Below, in pieces: positions 24,475-31,956 of a stretch of DNA of 64,000 bases (the stretch's first letter is position 1; every line of letters starts with the position of its first letter). Origin of the DNA: an uncultured bacterium (lineage in GTDB: Bacteria; Cyanobacteriota; Vampirovibrionia; Gastranaerophilales; Gastranaerophilaceae). Location of the stretch: contig CADBUY010000012.1 in NCBI GenBank assembly GCA_902797965.1, positions 1 through 64,000 of the forward strand, given 5' to 3'. The position numbers were made by a program, and so were the translations under genes. The notes under the pieces were generated by a model. It saw nothing but the letters and a program-made list of their open reading frames with translations. It did not search any database and was not told the origin of the DNA.

Positions 24475-25860
24475 ATGGAAACAATTACAAACAAAACATT
24501 AGAAAAACTAAAATATGAGCTGGTTCGTGACGGAATTGTTGCGTATGAAACCTTAGAAAAAGCAGAAGAACTGGCTAATGTTCAACGTATAAATATCGGA
24601 CAGGCGCTTATAAATTCAGGGATTTTGGCAGAAGATACATTGTTAAAGTTTCTGGAATCAAAACTGCATATTCCTTATGTTAATCTTGAAGATTATACGC
24701 CTGATCCAAAGTGTTTTAAGTTTATATCGTTTCCTGATGCAAGAAGATATAAGATTATTCCTTTGTTCAAAATTGAAGATGTTTTGACGGTTGCTATGTC
24801 AGATCCTCTGGATTTGTTTGCAATTGATAAAATTATTGAAACGGCAGAGTGTTCAATTGAGCCTGTAATTTCATCAGAAAATTCTATTATGAAGAAAATA
24901 GACGAGTATTATAAGGTTGCAGATACAGTTGATAATATTACTTTAACTCCTGAAGAGGCAGAATCTTTTGACTGGACTGACGAACTTCATAAAGAAGAAG
25001 CCGGTGAAGAACATATCCAGCATGTAATTCGTGCAATTTTAAAACAGGCTATTATTGAAGATGTTCATGAACTGAATTTTGAACAGGTTGAAGATGGTTT
25101 AAAAGTTGTATTTAAGCAGGTAGGCGAAATTGCAGATAAAGGTATGATACCTGCAATTTTGAATTCAGCATTTGTTTCAAAGCTAAAAACTCTTTCAAGT
25201 CTTGACCCCTCTGTTTGTGAAATTCCGCAGCTCGGAAAACTTGTTTTTAAGGTAGATAATACAATGCTTATAGCATCTGTTTCATCATTCCCGACAATTA
25301 TGGGTGAGAGAATTTCATTAAAGATTTATAAGCCGCCTCAAAAATTAGAGAAAATTATTCCTGATGAAAAATCAAGAAGCATTATATCTCATGCTCTTCA
25401 AACACCGGGGATTATTTTGGTTTGCGGTTCTCCGCTAAGCGGAAAAACTCACATAATATATTCTTTGTTAATGGAAGCTGCCAAGAACAAGAAAAATATT
25501 ATGACAATTGAGTCTATTGCAAAATATGAACTTAAAGGGGTTAATCAGTGTGAACTTAATGAAAATATCGGGTTTAACATGGATAAAGCTCTTAGATTTA
25601 TAGAATTTCAGTCGCCTGATTTTGTTTATTTAGAGGGCATTAAAACTCGTGATGCGTTCGAATTTTTGGCTGAATTATATTATAATGACAAAATTATTTT
25701 AACCGAATTTATGGCAAATAATATGACAGATTTAAGACAAAAACTTGCTTATGAGGATTTTCAGTCATTCAAGAGTCTTGTTTCTTGTTTGATATTTATT
25801 CATTCGAAAGACAGTATTGAAGTTTTTGATAAATCAACTCTGCAAAAGTATTTGGCATAA
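24475..25860 (+). CDS. PilB/GspE-like ATPase, degenerate
   Basis: 461 residues. N-terminal MshEN-type domain (GQALINSGILAEDTLLKFL, IPYVNLEDYTP) as in type IV pilus and type II secretion ATPases, which in some relatives binds cyclic-di-GMP. C-terminal P-loop domain with Walker A GSPLSGKT near residue 320. The Walker B region reads PDFVYLEGIKT instead of PDIIMVGEIRD and the zinc-binding CxxC segment is missing, so it is shorter and altered. It may be a regulatory rather than a motor ATPase. No other pilus gene is in the window. Confidence 0.75.
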   Translation: METITNKTLEKLKYELVRDGIVAYETLEKAEELANVQRINIGQALINSGILAEDTLLKFLESKLHIPYVNLEDYTPDPKCFKFISFPDARRYKIIPLFKIEDVLTVAMSDPLDLFAIDKIIETAECSIEPVISSENSIMKKIDEYYKVADTVDNITLTPEEAESFDWTDELHKEEAGEEHIQHVIRAILKQAIIEDVHELNFEQVEDGLKVVFKQVGEIADKGMIPAILNSAFVSKLKTLSSLDPSVCEIPQLGKLVFKVDNTMLIASVSSFPTIMGERISLKIYKPPQKLEKIIPDEKSRSIISHALQTPGIILVCGSPLSGKTHIIYSLLMEAAKNKKNIMTIESIAKYELKGVNQCELNENIGFNMDKALRFIEFQSPDFVYLEGIKTRDAFEFLAELYYNDKIILTEFMANNMTDLRQKLAYEDFQSFKSLVSCLIFIHSKDSIEVFDKSTLQKYLA

Positions 25861-25963
25861 TTTTGAAGAAACAAATACACGTTGCCTTGTCGGATTATAG
25901 TAAAGGAAGTATTTGTGTATTAAGATGTTCGTATCAGAAGAGAGATGATGAGGGAAATGAGTT

Positions 25964-28555
25964 ATGTATAAATATAAGAACTTTATCGTTGTTTTTGTAA
26001 TGTTTTTGTTTGCCGTAGCCGTTTATGCGGGAGATTTTACGGTTCAAAAACTTGCCAACGGACAAACTGTTATTGTACAGGAAATTCATAATAATCCGAT
26101 AGTTACTATTGATACCTGGATAAGAACAGGTTCAATTAATGAAGACGATACTGATAACGGTATTTCTCATTTTCTGGAACATCTTTTCTTTAAAGGAACC
26201 AAAATTCATCCGACAGGTGAAATGGACAGAATTTTAGAATCAAAAGGGGCGGTTGTTAATGCTGCAACGAGCAAAGATTTTACTCACTACTATATAACCA
26301 TACCATCAGAATATTTTGATACTGCGCTGGAACTTCATTCTGATATGCTTTTAAATCCGCAAATTCCAAGAAAAGAACTTGAAAAAGAAAGAAAAGTTGT
26401 TTTGGAAGAAATCTCTAAAGATGGCAATTCTCCATCAAAAAAAGTTTATGATAACTTAAATGCTCTAATGTATACAACTCATCCTTACAAAAGAAAAGTC
26501 ATAGGAACGACTGATATTGTCGGAACTATGCGCAGAGAAGAAATTATAGACTATTTTAATAAATACTATTCTCCGTCAAATATGGTAACAGTTGTAATTG
26601 GTGACGTTGATACTGATAAAGTAATCAATAAAATTCAAACAGCGTTTAATCAGCCTTATAAAAAACTGGTAAGACAAAGTTTCAGAAAAGAACATCCAAT
26701 TCAGACACAGAGAAGAAATATTGAATATACTGATACTCAGTCAGGATATATGATGATAGGGTTCAGAGGAGCTGATATAAATGATAAAGCAACTTTTGCG
26801 CTTGATGTTCTGGCAGAAGCAATCGGCGGCGGCAAATCATCAAGACTGTACAAAGATATCAAAGAACAAAAGGGACTTGCTTATTCAATCTCTGCAACAA
26901 ACGGAAGTTTTCGAGATGACGGTATATTATATGTGACTGCAAACTTCTTGCCTGCAAGCAAGGACAAACTCGAAAAAGCAATTTTTGAAGATATTGCTAA
27001 TCTTCAGAAATACGGTATAACGGAAGAAGAACTTTCAAGGGCAAAAAACGCAATTATTCAGGATACATATTATTCAAGAGAGTCAACAGCCAATATTGCT
27101 TCAGAACTTGGGTATATTGCAGCTCTTACCGGAAATACAGATTTGTACAAAAACTATGTTGATGGGATTAAAAATGTATCAGCAAAAGATGTTCAGTGTG
27201 CTGCGCAAAAATATCTGGGCGTAAATAAGAGTGCAATCTCTCTTGTGCTTCCTAAATATATGGAAAATATAGATAAAAATCAAAACGACATAAAAAAACA
27301 TTCATATAAGAAGATATCTGAAAACAACGGTATTACTAAATATCAGATAGATAACAACGCTACATTATTAATAAATGAAAACAAAAATAATGACATTATT
27401 GCAATCACAATTCTTGCCAAAGGCGGCGAATTTATTGAAAAAATCCCCGGTGAGGGAACTTTGGCGGCTAAAACAATGCTTAAAGGAACAAAAAATTATT
27501 CTTCGCATGAATTATCCCAGCTTCTGGATGAAAACGGAATAAAAATTGAGCCTAATTGTAGTGAGGATTATTTTGTAATTGATGTTCAGACAACTACTGC
27601 AAATATAGATAAAACTCTTGATATCTTAAACGAAGTAATGAATAATGCTCTGTTTGATGATTATGAGATTGAAAAATGCAGAACCGAAATGCTTGCAAAG
27701 TTTAAGCAAAGACGTGACGTACCGATGAATGTGGCTTTAGAAAACTTTAAGACCGCAATTTTTGAGGGAAGCGTTTATTCTCACACAAACAAGGTTTTGG
27801 AAAAAACATTACCATCTGTCTCAAAATCAGATGTGGTAAATTATTATAACAAAATTTTGAATTCAAAAAATGTAATAATATCCATTAACGGAAATGTAGA
27901 TTCTGAAAGAATGATACAGGCGTTTAGTTCAATGCTTAAAGAAAATAATTCACCAAAATTTGAATTTTCAAAGCATTCAGTAACCAAATTAACTGCTCCA
28001 AAAACAATTACTCAAAATATAAAAGATTTGCAGACTTCGTGGCTGTTCATGGGTTGGCAGGCAGCAAGTGTTCAGGACAAGAAAGATTTTGTTACTTTAA
28101 AAGTTATTAATACAATTCTTGGCTCAGGACTCTCATCAAGATTATACAGAAACTTAAGAGAGTCAGACGGACTTGCTTATCAACTTGGTTCAGTTTATTC
28201 ACCAAAAATGCTCGGCGGTATATTTATGACTTATATCGGTACAAACCCAAGTACCCTCCAGTATTCAAGAGAAAAAATGCTTTCCGAAGTTAACCGCTTG
28301 AAGTTGGAATTTGTATCTGATAGTGAGTTACAGGATGCAAAAGACAGATTAAAAGGCGGATTCATTATTGCACTTGAAACAAATTCAGAAAAAGCTTCAA
28401 ATGTAGGATTCTTTGAAGCATACGGATTTGGATACGACTTTTTGAATACATATACAAAGATGATTGATGAAGTAACTGCTTCCGATATCGTAAAAGTCGC
28501 AAATAAATACTTTACATCAAATATGGTTCAATCGGATGTAAGGGGTAAATATTAG
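25964..28555 (+). CDS. Secreted M16-family zinc protease (tandem active and inactive halves)
   Basis: 863 residues. Signal peptide ending near VYA (residue 22). The first M16 half has the inverted zinc motif HFLEH (His69, Glu72, His73) with downstream GluGlu (KVVLEEIS). The second half (from about residue 430) has the same fold signature (SSRLYRNLRESDGLAY) but no HxxEH, as in the paired processing peptidases. It should act in the periplasm on peptides or unfolded proteins. Monocistronic; gaggg ribosome site. Confidence 0.92.
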   Translation: MYKYKNFIVVFVMFLFAVAVYAGDFTVQKLANGQTVIVQEIHNNPIVTIDTWIRTGSINEDDTDNGISHFLEHLFFKGTKIHPTGEMDRILESKGAVVNAATSKDFTHYYITIPSEYFDTALELHSDMLLNPQIPRKELEKERKVVLEEISKDGNSPSKKVYDNLNALMYTTHPYKRKVIGTTDIVGTMRREEIIDYFNKYYSPSNMVTVVIGDVDTDKVINKIQTAFNQPYKKLVRQSFRKEHPIQTQRRNIEYTDTQSGYMMIGFRGADINDKATFALDVLAEAIGGGKSSRLYKDIKEQKGLAYSISATNGSFRDDGILYVTANFLPASKDKLEKAIFEDIANLQKYGITEEELSRAKNAIIQDTYYSRESTANIASELGYIAALTGNTDLYKNYVDGIKNVSAKDVQCAAQKYLGVNKSAISLVLPKYMENIDKNQNDIKKHSYKKISENNGITKYQIDNNATLLINENKNNDIIAITILAKGGEFIEKIPGEGTLAAKTMLKGTKNYSSHELSQLLDENGIKIEPNCSEDYFVIDVQTTTANIDKTLDILNEVMNNALFDDYEIEKCRTEMLAKFKQRRDVPMNVALENFKTAIFEGSVYSHTNKVLEKTLPSVSKSDVVNYYNKILNSKNVIISINGNVDSERMIQAFSSMLKENNSPKFEFSKHSVTKLTAPKTITQNIKDLQTSWLFMGWQAASVQDKKDFVTLKVINTILGSGLSSRLYRNLRESDGLAYQLGSVYSPKMLGGIFMTYIGTNPSTLQYSREKMLSEVNRLKLEFVSDSELQDAKDRLKGGFIIALETNSEKASNVGFFEAYGFGYDFLNTYTKMIDEVTASDIVKVANKYFTSNMVQSDVRGKY

Positions 28556-28602
28556 GGATTGTGCGTAAAACAACACACTCTGCATAACCTTTTATGAACA
28601 GC

Positions 28603-28693
28603 TGTAGGTTGAGGTTTCTACCCCAACAAGGAGTTGTCTGACAATCATTTACCTCTAATCAAATTGTAGGTCGGATTTACTAATCCGACAATA
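28603..28693. repeat. REP-like hairpins between convergent genes
   Basis: gtaggttgaggtttctacc (28603-) shared with 15186, then gtcggatt-tact-aatccgac (about 28671-28690), a perfect 8-bp stem without T-run. It lies between the convergent M16 protease and recG genes. Confidence 0.5.
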
Positions 28694-28706
28694 GTTATGT
28701 TTACCA

Positions 28707-31073
28707 CTATCCGGCACCAAAGAGGTCACTATCATAGTTAAGGCTTTTTGCTTCTTTTAATAAAGGATAATCATCAATATTATATTTTTTAACAAAGTCA
28801 ATAGCTTCGCTTCTTGCAAGTTCAAGTATTTTAGCATCATTTACAATATCAGCGATAAGCATATCAGGAAGTCCGCTCTGACGTGTTCCTAAAAATTCTC
28901 CCGGCCCTCTAAGCTGTAAATCCTTCTCTGCAATAACAAATCCGTCATTAGTTTGAGTCATAATATTTAATCTTGCTTTTGTTTCTTGTGAACGAGTAGA
29001 AGAAGAAAGAATACAGTATGACTGCAGCTCTGAACGTCCTACACGTCCTCTTAGCTGATGAAGCTGAGATAAACCAAATCTTTCGGCGTTTTCTATTACC
29101 ATAACTGTTGCGTTCGGAACATCAACCCCGACTTCTACAACAGTAGTCGAAACAAGAATGTCGTATTCTTTATTTTTAAACTTGTTCATTACTTCATCTT
29201 TTTCATCATTCTTTAGTTTTCCATGAAGAAGTCCTATCTTGTATTCAGGGAATACTTCGTTTTGCCATTTTTCTTTTTCTATTGTTGCTGCTTTAGCTGA
29301 AAGAGTTTCACTCTCTTCAATAAGGGGGTAAACTATATAAGCCTGCCTGCCTGCTTCTACTTCCTGTCTTATTAAGTTTGCAATTTGTTTACGAGAGTTT
29401 GCCATGGTTGTAATTATTGGTTTTCTGCCCTTAGGGAGTTCATCAATTATGGTTAAATCCAAATCACCATTCAGTGTAATTGCTAAAGTACGAGGGATTG
29501 GAGTTGCAGTCATTGTTAAAATTTGCGGATTTTGTGATTTTTTTCTTAGTGCAAGTCTTTGTTTTACGCCAAACCTGTGTTGTTCATCTATTACAACAGC
29601 ACCAAGGTTTGCAAAATCGACATTATCCTGAATAAGTGCATGCGTTCCGACTGCAATATCAGCCTGACCATTTCTTAAATTTGTTTCTGAAATTGTTCTC
29701 TGTTTTTTACCGATACTGCCTAAGAACAATTCAATTCTTATTCCGAGAGGTGTCAACCAGTTAACCATATTGTTATAATGTTGTTGAGCAAGTATTTCTG
29801 TAGGCGCCATTATTGCAGCCTGATAACCGTTTTCTATTGCAGCAAGTAACATAATTGTTGCAACAACCGTTTTGCCGCTGCCTACATCACCCTGTAAAAG
29901 TCTTTGCATAGGTTTTGATGAATGCAAATCGTTTAAGATTTCATTAACAGCTCTCTGTTGTGCTTCTGTAAGCTTGAACGGCAGACTTCCAATAAACTTC
30001 ATTACAAGTCCGTCCTTTTTGATTTCCAAAGGAATTGAGGATATATGTTTATTGTTCTCTGCTCTTAAAATAGCAAGTCTTAACTGGATTAAAAACAGTT
30101 CCTCAAACACAAGAGTATATCTTGCCTGTTGAAGTTTTTCATTATCACTCGGGAAATGGATTTGTTCAATTGCTTCACTTTTTTCCAGAAGGTGATATTT
30201 TTCTATAAGATATTTAGGTAAAATTGTCGGAATGTTATTTTTAAACAATTGAATTGCGTTATAAATTATTTTTCTAAGTGACTTTATATTAAGGTTTTCG
30301 CTCAAGGGGTAAACAGGAACAATTCGAGCAAGGTTAAGATTTGTATTTTCCTGAACCTCATAATCCATGATAGAATAAGTAGGTTTATCCAAAGTCAGTT
30401 GCCCGTCATAAGAATTGAGTTTTACTAACCCTGAAACCATTATGCCTGAGCCTTTAGGGAATTGGCTTTTCATCCGTTCAAGTGCGTATTTATTTGCTTT
30501 TGAGGCAAAAAAGTTTAGACTTAAACTTCCTGAACCGTCAACAATTCTGACTTTAATAACGCCAAGATTATTTTTTGTTGTAAAAGTTTCAACACTTTTA
30601 ATTGTTCCAAATATGGTTGTTGTTTCACCGATTTCTAAGTCCCGAATTCGTGTTCTTGTTGAATAATCAACATGCTTGCGCGGAAAATAGTAGAGTAAGT
30701 CTGCAACCTGATAAATTCCGAGTTTATTCAATAGGTATCCGAGTTTTGGACCAACTCCTTTAAGATACATAACATCCGATTTAAGAGTTAATGTTTTATC
30801 CTTTTCTTCTTGTTCTTTGGCAGAATCAATATCAGCTTTAATAACTTTGACAAGCCTTTCAAGAGATTTTTTCCTTTGCGAAAGCGTGTCCATTGGGTAT
30901 CGTTGGAAGTGTTCCAGAAGAATTTGCCATTTTGGATTTTTAGATGTTTTAAGTTCTTTTTTTAGTTCAGAACAAATAAAAGAAGAAAAACTTTTTGTTT
31001 TTCCGTTGATATTAATGTATTTGTATTTTGCTTCAATCTCAATAGCTTTTTTTATCTGTTCTAAATTTTCCAT
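28707..31073 (-). CDS. recG: ATP-dependent DNA helicase RecG
   Basis: 788 residues; branch-migration helicase that remodels stalled forks and Holliday junctions. An extra N-terminal region of about 110 residues precedes the OB wedge domain (TTIFGTIKSVETF), as in cyanobacterial RecG. Helicase motifs: QGDVGSGKTVVA, PTEILAQQHY, VVIDEQHRFGVKQR, TATPIPRT, TTVVEVGVDVPNA and QLRGRVGRSE. ATG 31073 is chosen: TATAAT ends 6 nt upstream and there is no ribosome site, indicating a leaderless mRNA. The 24-bp palindrome at 31102 is centred at about -41. Confidence 0.96.
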   Translation of the reverse strand: MENLEQIKKAIEIEAKYKYININGKTKSFSSFICSELKKELKTSKNPKWQILLEHFQRYPMDTLSQRKKSLERLVKVIKADIDSAKEQEEKDKTLTLKSDVMYLKGVGPKLGYLLNKLGIYQVADLLYYFPRKHVDYSTRTRIRDLEIGETTTIFGTIKSVETFTTKNNLGVIKVRIVDGSGSLSLNFFASKANKYALERMKSQFPKGSGIMVSGLVKLNSYDGQLTLDKPTYSIMDYEVQENTNLNLARIVPVYPLSENLNIKSLRKIIYNAIQLFKNNIPTILPKYLIEKYHLLEKSEAIEQIHFPSDNEKLQQARYTLVFEELFLIQLRLAILRAENNKHISSIPLEIKKDGLVMKFIGSLPFKLTEAQQRAVNEILNDLHSSKPMQRLLQGDVGSGKTVVATIMLLAAIENGYQAAIMAPTEILAQQHYNNMVNWLTPLGIRIELFLGSIGKKQRTISETNLRNGQADIAVGTHALIQDNVDFANLGAVVIDEQHRFGVKQRLALRKKSQNPQILTMTATPIPRTLAITLNGDLDLTIIDELPKGRKPIITTMANSRKQIANLIRQEVEAGRQAYIVYPLIEESETLSAKAATIEKEKWQNEVFPEYKIGLLHGKLKNDEKDEVMNKFKNKEYDILVSTTVVEVGVDVPNATVMVIENAERFGLSQLHQLRGRVGRSELQSYCILSSSTRSQETKARLNIMTQTNDGFVIAEKDLQLRGPGEFLGTRQSGLPDMLIADIVNDAKILELARSEAIDFVKKYNIDDYPLLKEAKSLNYDSDLFGAG

Positions 31074-31079
31074 AATTAT

Positions 31080-31085
31080 ATTATA
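31080..31085 (-). promoter_or_regulatory. -10 box TATAAT, 6 nt before recG ATG
   Basis: Minus strand TATAAT, then ataatt, then ATG (31073). No upstream TG element and no Shine-Dalgarno. Confidence 0.6.
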
Positions 31086-31101
31086 TATGAATAAGTCAAA
31101 C

Positions 31102-31125
31102 ACACCAAAATATGTATTTTGATGT
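31102..31125. promoter_or_regulatory. 24-bp palindrome ACACCAA-N10-TTGATGT upstream of recG
   Basis: Arms extended to acaccaaaat / attttgatgt; centre 31113.5 is 31 nt upstream of the centre of the recG -10 box. Same spacing as at lptC. Confidence 0.55.
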
Positions 31126-31144
31126 ATTAAATATCTTATTTAAT

Positions 31145-31436
31145 GTACTTCTTTTCTTCTCTTTATTTCGGGGGTAAAGAGAAGAAAAGAAGTACCAAGT
31201 AAAGAAGAGAAACACCGGACTGAACGGATAACCACAACACACTTCGTGCGTAAGGATTGAATGGCTGGTTTGGCTAAAGCCAAATATAACTGCATAGCCT
31301 TAGCAAGAACGGCAAATACCCTCTCTGGCGGGAGAGGGTTAGGGTGAGGGTTAGTTAATCGCGAACGTGCGGTTTTACCGCAATAGTGAGCGTAAGAGTG
31401 CAAGCTTTAGCTTGCAACATTAATTTAGTTTTGTGA
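31145..31436. repeat. Foldback repeat copy C (one end hairpin, other end missing)
   Basis: Perfect 21-bp hairpin, arms 31145-31165 and 31175-31195 around TTTCGGGGG. Inner part in opposite orientation to copy B: cacacttcgtgcg, tttggctaaagccaaa, ccctctct/ggagaggg with ttagggtgagggttag, gcggttttaccgc and gcaagctttagcttgc. The far terminal hairpin is absent; the element stops at the promoter TGTGATAAAAT of the gene at 31463. Confidence 0.85.
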
Positions 31437-31462
31437 TAAAATTTACAGAAAAGGAGGTATAT

Positions 31463-31801
31463 ATGAAAATTTCTGCAATCAATAGTTATTATGCACAACC
31501 AAAACAAATGAACAAAAAATTAAACTACGTAAAGCAAGAACAACCATCAACCGCACAACCATCTTTTAGAAGTGGAAAGGGTGCATTATGGGGATGTCTT
31601 GGAGGCGCAGGATTCGGTGCTGCAATGATTGCAATGACCGGAGGTCTTGCCGCAATTCCACTTGGAATGGCAGCAGTAGCTACGGGAGTTTATGGTTTTG
31701 TCGGTGCTATGTTGGGCGATAATTTGTCTGATGATAATAGAAATAATAACTATGGAAATCACCCATTGGCAGACGGAAATGGATTTCTCCATATACATTA
31801 A
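31463..31801 (+). CDS. Small glycine-zipper membrane protein with SFRS tag
   Basis: 112 residues. N-terminal MKISAINSYYAQPKQ, a short tag QPSFRSGKG, then a hydrophobic Gly/Ala-rich stretch (about 40-85: GCLGGAGFGAAMIAMTGG...GMAAVATGVYGFVGAMLGD) typical of glycine-zipper membrane proteins. ATG 31463 has GGAGG 5 nt upstream; the longer frame from 31433 is rejected. The SFRS-type tag recurs in the proteins at 40733 (SFRA) and 49259 (SFKS). Function unknown. Confidence 0.75.
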   Translation: MKISAINSYYAQPKQMNKKLNYVKQEQPSTAQPSFRSGKGALWGCLGGAGFGAAMIAMTGGLAAIPLGMAAVATGVYGFVGAMLGDNLSDDNRNNNYGNHPLADGNGFLHIH

Positions 31802-31821
31802 TACAAATATAAAATAATAAA

Positions 31822-31858
31822 AAAGACCTTTTGAAAATTCTTCAGAAGGTCTTTTTTT
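31822..31858 (+). terminator. Intrinsic terminator
   Basis: 9-bp stem aaagacctt/aaggtcttt followed by a T run, 20 nt after the glycine-zipper gene. Confidence 0.85.
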
Positions 31859-31885
31859 GTGAAAAAAATATGTTTATATTATAAT
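31857..31885 (+). promoter_or_regulatory. Sigma70-type promoter of pnp
   Basis: TTGTGA (31857-31862), 17-bp spacer, TATAAT (31880-31885). The -35 overlaps the T-run of the preceding terminator. It gives a leader of about 65 nt. Confidence 0.6.
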
Positions 31886-31921
31886 CTATTGTGATAAGAA
31901 TTATAAAATTTAATGGAAGCG

Positions 31922-31942
31922 CCCGATTTTCGAGTAATCGGG
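31922..31942 (+). promoter_or_regulatory. Leader hairpin of pnp mRNA
   Basis: Perfect 7-bp stem cccgatt (31922-31928) / aatcggg (31936-31942) five bases before the gaagga ribosome site. In other bacteria pnp is autoregulated through a processed leader stem; a similar role is inferred. Confidence 0.45.
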
Positions 31943-31956
31943 AGAAAGAAGGAAAA

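Noticed and set aside
31140-31403. 87-codon minus-strand frame
   Set aside because: Translation of foldback repeat copy C; product is low-complexity and matches only the repeat.
31145-31436. Possible CRISPR array or tandem repeat
   Set aside because: Repeats are single palindromes in a dispersed element, not regularly spaced direct repeats with unique spacers.
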